A stretch of DNA of 7,483 bases, from the NCBI GenBank assembly GCA_030592465.1, contig JAUVJB010000148.1:1-7483 (forward strand). The letters are read 5' to 3'. Positions 1 to 5,204 of this stretch are shown piece after piece. Made by a program: the position numbers and the translations under genes. Every line of letters starts with the position of its first letter. Position 1 is the stretch's first letter. The DNA comes from Bacteroidota bacterium (GTDB lineage Bacteria > Bacteroidota > Bacteroidia > Bacteroidales > B39-G9). Below the pieces are notes generated by a model. The model worked only from the letters and a program-made list of their open reading frames with translations, ran no database searches and was not told the origin of the DNA.

Positions 1-166
1 AAACGGAAACGTTCAATTAATGAAATTTGAAGGATTTGAGGGTGATGGAACTACTCCAACCTTCTCATTCGATAGTCCTAAAGATGATATACCATGGTTT
101 GTTGATGATTCGGGCTTAATTAGCTCTCGTTGGCAAGCACAAATTGGTGTTAGATATATTTTCTAA
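1..166 (+). CDS. C-terminal end of a TonB-dependent outer-membrane receptor (Oar-like), 5' truncated by the window
   Basis: The frame starting at base 2 is open from the window edge to a TAA at 164-166 and gives 54 residues. They end in SRWQAQIGVRYIF: an aromatic terminal residue after alternating hydrophobic positions, the signature of the last beta strand of an outer-membrane barrel recognised by the BAM complex. The preceding segment (GDGTTPTFSF, then a Pro-Trp and an Asp-Asp-Ser) resembles the C-termini of Bacteroidota Oar-like TonB-dependent receptors with a carboxypeptidase-regulatory-like plug extension, rather than SusC, as far as I can judge from memory. Such proteins import substrates across the outer membrane using TonB energy. 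The substrate cannot be inferred because plug and most of the barrel lie outside the window. The gene is convergent with the leftward operon and is followed 20 bp later by its own terminator. Confidence 0.8.
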   Translation, partial: NGNVQLMKFEGFEGDGTTPTFSFDSPKDDIPWFVDDSGLISSRWQAQIGVRYIF

Positions 167-185
167 TTATCATATTTAAAATTTT

Positions 186-220
186 AAAAAGGCTATCCTA
201 ATTTTGGATAGCCTTTTTTT
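186..220 (+). terminator. Intrinsic terminator of the TonB-dependent receptor gene
   Basis: A perfect 8-bp GC-containing stem (GGCTATCC at 191-198, GGATAGCC at 206-213) encloses a 7-nt loop and is followed by seven T (214-220). Five A before the stem (186-190) can pair with the first T residues and lengthen it to 13 bp. It lies 20 bp after the receptor stop codon. The A-tract on the other side means it could also work on the - strand, where it would stop read-through from the leftward operon. Confidence 0.93.
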
Positions 221-352
221 GTATATGCTTGAAGCATTTTGGAGCAAACAATTAAGTTGAATTTAACAAATGGTAAAAAAATTGTGCCAATTTACTTATA
301 ATCATGTAATTCTCATTAACCAATAATATTTTTTTAAAATTAATTGAATCGT

Positions 353-586
353 CGTAACTAATCAGTGTTAATAATATTAATAAAAACTTTATTTAGATGC
401 CACAGATTCGCAGATTTTCAAAAAACAATTTAAATACTGAAAAATAAATACTTAATAAATTAAGGTTAAACAGTAATTCAAAGTATTTATTTTTCAGGTT
501 TATAAAATCTGCGAATCTGTGGCAAAATTATTCAATTATTTCGTTTAGCAGAATTACTGGTTATTTATATAAACTGATTAGTAACG
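353..586. repeat. Possible outer arms extending the palindromic element
   Basis: The 14-mer CGTAACTAATCAGT (353-366) and ACTGATTAGTAACG (573-586) are reverse complements with one mismatch (13 of 14). They sit nearly symmetrically around the nested inverted repeat: 31 bp outside the left arm and 48 bp outside the right arm. Weaker similarity continues outward (TTAATTGAAT near 340-349 against TCATCAAAT near 589-597), but in such AT-rich DNA this is not convincing. If real, the whole element is at least 234 bp and the 14-mers may be its true terminal repeats. Confidence 0.45.
398..524. repeat. Nested perfect inverted repeat, MITE-like or REP-like hairpin element
   Basis: Two nested pairs of arms are perfect reverse complements. 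The outer arms are 21 bp (398-418 and 504-524, beginning TGCCACAGATTCGCAG). The inner arms are 17 bp (437-453 and 481-497, CTGAAAAATAAATACTT). They are separated by an asymmetric internal loop (18 nt left, 6 nt right) and capped by a 27-nt loop (454-480). The outer arm holds a short direct repeat, CAGATT-CG-CAGATT. The transcript of either strand would fold into a long hairpin. No open reading frame lies inside and no clear target-site duplication flanks the arms. From memory, hairpins with TGCCACAGATT-type ends are scattered in Bacteroidota genomes, so a dispersed non-autonomous element is the likeliest reading. A structured RNA is the alternative. Confidence 0.85.
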
Positions 587-655
587 AATCATCAAATAAA
601 TTATTAATTTTTATTTAAAAAAATCCTAAACAGTATTTATCAAATCTTGATAACA

Positions 656-710
656 TGGATTATAAATCCACGCCAGCCTTGCGGTACCGACAACATATCG
701 GCGACAGCCA
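656..710 (-). other. GC-rich structured block just downstream of the MBOAT operon
   Basis: A short island much richer in GC than its surroundings begins 9 bp beyond the MBOAT stop codon. It contains a TGGATT-ATA-AATCCA hairpin (656-670) and a CCGA/TCGG pair (687-690 with 698-701) around a 7-nt loop. On the - strand the motif GGCTG occurs twice, at the two ends of the GC-rich part. There is no T-run after either hairpin, so it is not a classical intrinsic terminator. It could still be the 3'-end structure of the operon, or a fragment of a dispersed repeat. Function unknown. Confidence 0.35.
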
Positions 711-718
711 AGCAAAAA

Positions 719-2221
719 TTAAAACTGAAAATAAATAAACGGTTGAAGTTGTGATGATTTCATCTGATAGATAATGATTATGATAATTACGGTTACAAGA
801 ACTTTTAAATAAACGGGTAAATTTATAAATATTTTTTTATAAGAATTCTTCACCTTGCTTGGCAGCCAATGAACTACAAAACCAAAAAGCATTATTGCAA
901 AAATCGTTTTATATGATAACAGCATTTGTGGTACTAAATCGATATGAAAATTATTAAATATCTGAAGAAACATATTTTTGGCAATAGTCATATTTTTAGC
1001 TCTAAAAAATATCCATGCAAGAGTTACAAAATGGAATGTGATGAAAATTGAGACAAAACGCGACAGTTTTGTTGATTTTGTTTCAAAAGGATTTATTTTC
1101 ATCCAAATTTTATGCACAGCGAGAGCAATGCCGTGAATGGCTCCCCAAATAACAAATCGCCAATTTGCACCGTGCCACAAACCGCCCAACAGCATAGTTA
1201 TCATCAGATTAATATAAGTTCTTATTTTACTTTTACGATTTCCGCCAAGGGGAATATATAAATAATCTTTTAGCCACGATGATAATGATATATGCCAGCG
1301 TCGCCAAAAATCGCTGATGTTAACAGCTTTATATGGTGAATTGAAATTAACAGGCAAACGAAAACCCAATAATAAAGCAACTCCAATAGCAATATCTGTA
1401 TAACCTGAAAAATCGCAGTAAATTTGAGCAGAATAGCCGTAAACAGCCATTAAATTTTCGAAACCGGAATAAGAAAGTGGGGAATCAAAAACTCTGTCAA
1501 CAAAATTAATTGAAATAAAATCGGAAATAAACATTTTTTTTACCAAGCCGTTGAGAATTAAAAATATCGCCATTCCCATCTGCTCTTTTGTGAGTTTATA
1601 ATCTTTATAAAGCTGCGGTACAAAATCAGCTGCTCTCACAATGGGACCTGCAACGAGTTGAGGGAAGAACGAAACATAAAACCCAAAATCAATAATATTT
1701 TTTACAGGTTTAACTTTTTCGCGATAAATATCGAAAGTATAACTAATTGTTTGAAAGGTATAGAAAGAAATACCTACGGGTATAATTATTGTAAAAATAT
1801 CGAAATTAGAGCCTGCAAGGTCATTTGTCCATCGTGCTAACAAATTAACAACGTGATAGTTAGTATCAAAAATTGAATTAAAAACATCAATAAAAAAATA
1901 TGAATATTTGAAATAAGAGAGTACGCCAAGATTAATAATTATACTTAAACTTAAAAATAATTTTTTTTTCGATTTTTTATCTGTCTTATAAATTAAACAC
2001 CCTAAAGTGTAATCAACAATAGTTGAAAAAATCAATAATGAAAAAAAATAACCTCCTGATTTATAGTAGAAAAATAAACTTATAAAAAATAAATAAGCGT
2101 TTCGTAATGCTTTGTTTTTGTAGATTATTGAATAGAAAATTAAAACAACAGCAAAGAATACCCAAAAATATAATTGAGTAAACATTAAAGGTTTATTATC
2201 TGAATAGTATAAAAAATCCAA
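719..2221 (-). CDS. MBOAT-family membrane O-acyltransferase (AlgI/PatA/DltB-like)
   Basis: The 500-residue polytopic inner-membrane protein has about 10-12 hydrophobic segments and the hallmarks of the AlgI branch of the MBOAT family: PVGISFYTFQ (148-157), FPQLVAGPIVR (186-196), CDFSGYTDIAIG (269-280), SDFWRRWHIS (303-312) with His310, LYIPLGGNR (321-329), and GGLWHGANW (346-354) with His350, the presumed catalytic histidine. Length is typical for the family and nothing is missing. These proteins take acyl groups, usually acetyl, from a cytoplasmic donor and pass them across the membrane to a partner or an extracytoplasmic glycan. Here the partners are probably the two SGNH proteins encoded just upstream. 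The acceptor is not identifiable. The start codon chosen is TTG, preceded two codons earlier by an in-frame TAG. The residues it adds (DFLYYSDNKPLMFTQ) fit the N-terminus of Bacteroidota homologues as I remember them. The first ATG, at 2185, would remove 12 residues. The C-terminus PFIYFQF is also family-typical. Confidence 0.93.
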   Translation of the reverse strand: MDFLYYSDNKPLMFTQLYFWVFFAVVLIFYSIIYKNKALRNAYLFFISLFFYYKSGGYFFSLLIFSTIVDYTLGCLIYKTDKKSKKKLFLSLSIIINLGVLSYFKYSYFFIDVFNSIFDTNYHVVNLLARWTNDLAGSNFDIFTIIIPVGISFYTFQTISYTFDIYREKVKPVKNIIDFGFYVSFFPQLVAGPIVRAADFVPQLYKDYKLTKEQMGMAIFLILNGLVKKMFISDFISINFVDRVFDSPLSYSGFENLMAVYGYSAQIYCDFSGYTDIAIGVALLLGFRLPVNFNSPYKAVNISDFWRRWHISLSSWLKDYLYIPLGGNRKSKIRTYINLMITMLLGGLWHGANWRFVIWGAIHGIALAVHKIWMKINPFETKSTKLSRFVSIFITFHFVTLAWIFFRAKNMTIAKNMFLQIFNNFHIDLVPQMLLSYKTIFAIMLFGFVVHWLPSKVKNSYKKIFINLPVYLKVLVTVIIIIIIYQMKSSQLQPFIYFQF

Positions 2222-2237
2222 AATCTAAAAGTAAAAA

Positions 2238-3500
2238 TTAAAAATTCAAATAATCAATAGACTGATCGTATTTTTTTAAAAAAGCATTAAAAAACAAATT
2301 ACCTTGTAATAAATATCCTTTTTTACTTAAATGCAATTTATCGTGAGCTGTCAATTGCTGTTCGTTCCATAAAGCAATTGAATTTAAGCCACCCATAACA
2401 GTAAAAAAATCCCAAACAGCGAGATTATGTATTTGAGCTAAATCGTAAATGACTTGCCGGGCTTTTAATGTGTTATGATTAATATACTTTTTATATCGAT
2501 AACTATCGCCCTGGACAGTTAGTAATATTGCTGCATGAGGGACTGCTTTTTTAATCTTCGTAATTAATGTATCATATTCTCTTTCAAAAACATTACTGTC
2601 AAAATACTTTGGATAAGCATCATTAGTGCCTAATGAGACAATAACCCAATCTGGCGACAAGGCTTTTAAATGCTGTGAAAATAAATTACATTTAAGATAT
2701 GACTTCACCTTTGCTCCGTTTACTCCTATTGAATGATAAATAATACCCGGGTCGTTAGTTTCAAGACTTATACCATGCAGGACAAATTTATTTTGACAAG
2801 CTTTTGTTTTAACAAATTTCAGGTTTAAGGTATCGATATAATCAGATAAAACAAACATTGTATAACCTAATGTGTCGTTATAAATTATATTTTTAGTTTT
2901 CTCAATGCTTTTCCCGTTTGAAGTGAATATCTCGACAGAAAAACTTGTGCTGTCAATAGGATGAAAAATTTTCACTTTGTTAAAATCATATTTTGGATAA
3001 TCATCATGGTTTAATACAATAGTTATTGATGATAATGTATCGAAAGTAGTAACGGAAATACCTGACAAACCTAAATCACAGTCGTTTCCATTATCAACGT
3101 TTCGGCAAGATTGCCACTCCCCCGTATATTTAACCGAAAAATTAGCAGGGTTATTAGTCTTGGCTACAGTGTATGGAAAAATAAATCCCCTACCGCCTAA
3201 TCCACCTTGGAAAAATGTTTGCAAACGTTGTCGCATTCTTCCCGAAAAATAATCGGCTTGTATATGCGAATCACCTATATGAACAATATTTATATTACCT
3301 GTACCTTTTAAAATTATATTATTAAGTAAATCAAAAACATGCCGGTAATCAGTGCTATCGCCAAAAAATTCAATTATATTTTTATCATAATTTATAAAAT
3401 CGTATTTATCAATTTTATAAGGGTCTTCTTGCGATTTGCCTATAAACGCTGATAAAAAAAATAACAATGTAAATAGTGTCTTTCTATAAAAATCAAACAT
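2238..3500 (-). CDS. Exported SGNH/GDSL-family hydrolase or acyltransferase, second of a pair
   Basis: Counted from the ATG the protein has 420 residues. An N-terminal signal peptide (about residues 1-24, basic FYRK then a hydrophobic core) has no lipobox cysteine, so a soluble periplasmic protein is expected. All SGNH blocks are present: IGDSH with nucleophile Ser78, GVNG with Gly262 (block II), LGTND with Asn293 (block III), and HDKLH with Asp387 and His390 (block V). The 180 residues between block I and block II probably fold into an inserted beta domain. Four cysteines (132, 141, 235, 271) could form disulfides. The start is set at the ATG at 3500, which overlaps the upstream stop as TGATG and implies translational coupling; a TTG one codon earlier is possible but less likely. 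With the MBOAT gene 16 bp downstream, an acyl-transfer role like AlgX, AlgJ or PatB is more likely than lipid hydrolysis. Esterase activity cannot be excluded. Confidence 0.88.
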   Translation of the reverse strand: MFDFYRKTLFTLLFFLSAFIGKSQEDPYKIDKYDFINYDKNIIEFFGDSTDYRHVFDLLNNIILKGTGNINIVHIGDSHIQADYFSGRMRQRLQTFFQGGLGGRGFIFPYTVAKTNNPANFSVKYTGEWQSCRNVDNGNDCDLGLSGISVTTFDTLSSITIVLNHDDYPKYDFNKVKIFHPIDSTSFSVEIFTSNGKSIEKTKNIIYNDTLGYTMFVLSDYIDTLNLKFVKTKACQNKFVLHGISLETNDPGIIYHSIGVNGAKVKSYLKCNLFSQHLKALSPDWVIVSLGTNDAYPKYFDSNVFEREYDTLITKIKKAVPHAAILLTVQGDSYRYKKYINHNTLKARQVIYDLAQIHNLAVWDFFTVMGGLNSIALWNEQQLTAHDKLHLSKKGYLLQGNLFFNAFLKKYDQSIDYLNF

Positions 3501-4957
3501 CAATTAATCGTTTTTTTATTATGATAAACATTATACTCATAAAGTAACGCATTATAAAACATTTGAGCTATTATCTCGGAACCTTTATGAGTAAAATGTG
3601 TAAAATCTTTTTTTGCTAAAGCCGGTTTGGCAAACACCCAGCTTGGCATTGAATTTTTACCGCCCATTGCTTCATACATATCCCAAAAACAACAGTCTGC
3701 CTTAAATGCTGCTTTTTTTTGTGCATTTCTTATTTTTTTAATATTTGGATATGAAACATAATAATCGTCTTTTTTAATCGACATATCAGACACACCTATA
3801 ACAATAACAGGTAAATCAGCTTGTAATTTTTTAATTGCTATTAACTGTCTATACAAACTTCGTTCATAGTATTTATAACTGTTTACAACGTTAGGAACTA
3901 CATTAACACCAAATTGTAAAATAACTAATTTCACATTCAGCATATTCAACATCTGCTTTAGTTGTTCATTATCGGCTTTGGTAAACATATTACCCGAACT
4001 TCCTCTTAACGAGATATTATCAACAGCAATACCTTTTATATCGTCAATTGCAATTGCATAAAAATCAGGACTTTGTGCAGAAATAAATTTTATTTTAAAA
4101 TTATCAGGTGTTGAGACAAAATTAATCTTAAAAAATTTCACATTATTAGCAGTGGCAAATGTTCCAAACCAAAATAATTCATTGTTAATATATGCTTCAA
4201 CATTTACATCGGCAGAATTATTGCCGTAAAAAACCCTGCATTGCTTAAATTTACGCACCGAACGATAAGAAATATTCGATTTTTCAAACTCAATCCATGT
4301 ATCTTCATTACTGGATTTTAATGTAGTATCATCTGAATTTTGATAACGACAAAAACTCCCTAATATTCCAAAACGATTATGATTAAAAACAGTATCTTTT
4401 TTCGATATTAAAGAAAGCAACTCCCAATTGTTTGATGCAGATTGAGTTATTGACGGTGATTTGGTATTTGTTATGATACACGGCAATAAACCCGGACCGC
4501 TGCCTCCAAACCGCAGTTGCAGCTTATTTCTTAAAAATGATGTTATCCTGTCTCCTTCAATTTGGGAATCTCCATAATGAAGTATTCTAATTAAATCATT
4601 CTTTTTCTTAATATTATCAATGCTTTTAAAAAAATTGTAAAGTATTGATTTATCACTTTTGGGAAATTCAATATTATGAATAATATGTTTTAAGCTGTCA
4701 GCTTCAACACGAAATGTATCAATATTAGTTTTACTTGGAATGATAACTGTATCTTCATTTATTTGATTTTGTTTAATGATATCAGTTATATCAGCATATT
4801 CAACTTTTCTATGCGATAAAAGATTATTTATTGTTGGGAATCGAAATGTAAACTCATTATTTATTTTTATCTCATGTTCAGGCATAAAAAATGAAATAAT
4901 AAGCAGAATAATAAAAACAGATAATAAAAAAAAAAATACTTTAATCGGACTTTTCAT
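3500..4957 (-). CDS. Membrane-anchored SGNH/GDSL-family protein, first gene of the acylation cassette
   Basis: The protein has 485 residues. Residues 6-25 form one uninterrupted hydrophobic helix after a short basic end and without a clear signal peptidase site, so a signal anchor with the rest in the periplasm is likely. Residues 26-120 are a charged, poorly conserved-looking stalk. The SGNH core follows: HYGDSQ with nucleophile Ser131, LRGSSG with Gly319 or Gly322 as block II, FGVN with Asn352 as block III (Val replaces the usual Thr), and DFTH with Asp451 and His454 as block V. All catalytic positions are kept. It is a paralogue of the next gene: both share H-x-GDS-x-I, a following FGGxGxG-type loop, and WD-x4-MGG-x-NS-x3-W (425-440 here). 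It probably acts with the MBOAT protein in moving or placing acyl groups. An 11-T tract lies in codons 7-11. No Shine-Dalgarno is visible before the ATG. Confidence 0.88.
   Translation of the reverse strand: MKSPIKVFFFLLSVFIILLIISFFMPEHEIKINNEFTFRFPTINNLLSHRKVEYADITDIIKQNQINEDTVIIPSKTNIDTFRVEADSLKHIIHNIEFPKSDKSILYNFFKSIDNIKKKNDLIRILHYGDSQIEGDRITSFLRNKLQLRFGGSGPGLLPCIITNTKSPSITQSASNNWELLSLISKKDTVFNHNRFGILGSFCRYQNSDDTTLKSSNEDTWIEFEKSNISYRSVRKFKQCRVFYGNNSADVNVEAYINNELFWFGTFATANNVKFFKINFVSTPDNFKIKFISAQSPDFYAIAIDDIKGIAVDNISLRGSSGNMFTKADNEQLKQMLNMLNVKLVILQFGVNVVPNVVNSYKYYERSLYRQLIAIKKLQADLPVIVIGVSDMSIKKDDYYVSYPNIKKIRNAQKKAAFKADCCFWDMYEAMGGKNSMPSWVFAKPALAKKDFTHFTHKGSEIIAQMFYNALLYEYNVYHNKKTIN
4926..4936 (-). 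repeat. 11-base homopolymer T tract (coding strand) at the start of SGNH gene 1
   Basis: Eleven consecutive A on the + strand read as T on the coding strand and cover Val7 to Leu11 of the membrane-anchored SGNH protein. Other homopolymers seen in the window reach only about 8-9 bases (for example 1961-1969 and 6752-6759). Slippage by one base would shift the frame within the first dozen codons and remove the protein, and by polarity perhaps the translationally coupled second SGNH protein too. Confidence 0.9.
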
Positions 4958-4964
4958 CAGTCAA

Positions 4965-4995
4965 TAAAAATACATATTCTCATATAACTGACAAA
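4965..4995 (-). promoter_or_regulatory. Candidate Bacteroidota-type promoter for the SGNH-SGNH-MBOAT operon
   Basis: On the - strand a TTTG (4995-4992) is followed after exactly 19 nt by TATTTTTA (4972-4965), 7 of 8 matches to the Bacteroidota -7 consensus TAnnTTTG. The spacing equals that of the usual -33/-7 pair. Only 7 nt separate the -7 box from the ATG, so the transcript would be leaderless or nearly so. The AT-rich background makes chance matches likely. Confidence 0.35.
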
Positions 4996-5059
4996 ATTCT
5001 ATGTAATATTTTTTTTTATAATTTACAAAAGCTAAGCTGATATGGAAATTGTCAGTTTT

Positions 5060-5092
5060 AAATCTGCCGGATTTTTAAAATCCGGCAGATTT
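5060..5092. repeat. 33-bp perfect palindrome with 16-bp arms and 1-nt centre
   Basis: Bases 5060-5075 (AAATCTGCCGGATTTT) are the exact reverse complement of 5077-5092, around T5076. It sits in the 247-bp gap between the lytic transglycosylase and the acylation cassette. As RNA it can form a stem of about 14 bp. On the - strand the tail is TTTAAAA, too poor in U for a confident terminator call, but it could back up the 5156-5193 structure. The arm sequence GCAGATTT recurs as a direct repeat at 5103-5110 and in the 398-418 arm. Confidence 0.85.
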
Positions 5093-5155
5093 GTATAGCA
5101 AAGCAGATTTTTTATATTATATGGTTAAGTTGGTAAATTGACCGGTTGGTGTAAA

Positions 5156-5193
5156 ACTTTTCATCGTCCGCCGGCCGGCGGACGATGAAAAGT
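5156..5193 (-). terminator. 38-bp perfect GC-rich palindrome, probable terminator of the lytic transglycosylase gene
   Basis: Bases 5156-5174 and 5175-5193 are exact reverse complements with no spacer. The centre is CCGCCGGCCGGCGG, far more GC-rich than the surroundings, and the outer part is ACTTTTCATCG / CGATGAAAAGT. On the - strand it begins 11 nt after the transglycosylase stop codon and ends in a run of four T (5156-5153), so a very stable hairpin with a short U-tract would form: a plausible but not classical intrinsic terminator. It is equally symmetrical for the + strand. It may instead belong to a dispersed palindromic repeat family. Confidence 0.6.
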
Positions 5194-5204
5194 CTAAAAA
5201 AATA

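Larger units (their letters stand above)
221..718. other. Gene-free convergent intergenic region with repeats
   Basis: This 498-bp stretch lies between the receptor terminator and the stop codon of the MBOAT gene. I find no reading frame in it longer than a few dozen codons and none with protein-like composition. It is strongly AT-rich except for the inverted-repeat arms at 398-418 and 504-524 and the GC-rich block near 671-712, which are listed separately. Because both flanking genes end here, it does not need to hold a promoter for either. No tRNA-like fold was seen. Confidence 0.75.
4958..5204. other. Intergenic region separating the envelope pair from the acylation cassette
   Basis: No coding potential is visible in this 247-bp gap. 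It carries the two palindromes (5156-5193 and 5060-5092), then on the - strand an AT-rich stretch with a 9-base A run (5017-5009) and the candidate promoter directly before the SGNH gene. The arrangement of hairpins first and promoter second suggests that the transglycosylase transcript ends here and the SGNH-SGNH-MBOAT transcript begins here. Confidence 0.6.

Noticed and set aside
225..240. Second small hairpin (ATGCT-TGA-AGCAT then TTTT) after the receptor terminator
   Set aside because: A 5-bp stem with four T is too weak to list as a separate terminator, and a strong one stands just before it.
398..524. Repeats at this locus as a CRISPR array
   Set aside because: The units are inverted, not direct, occur once per arm, and there are no evenly spaced spacers or cas genes.
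1658..1840. Open frame of 60 codons on the + strand inside the MBOAT gene
   Set aside because: It is antisense to a fully supported membrane protein gene, has no recognisable domain or start signal, and is a shadow frame. The + strand frames at 4776-4967, 5232-5450, 6590-6775 and 6949-7158 are rejected for the same reason.
5156..5193. The 38-bp palindrome as a dif or other Xer recombination site
   Set aside because: dif-type sites have two short AT-rich arms around a 6-8 bp centre; this one has a GC-rich continuous palindrome with no such spacer.
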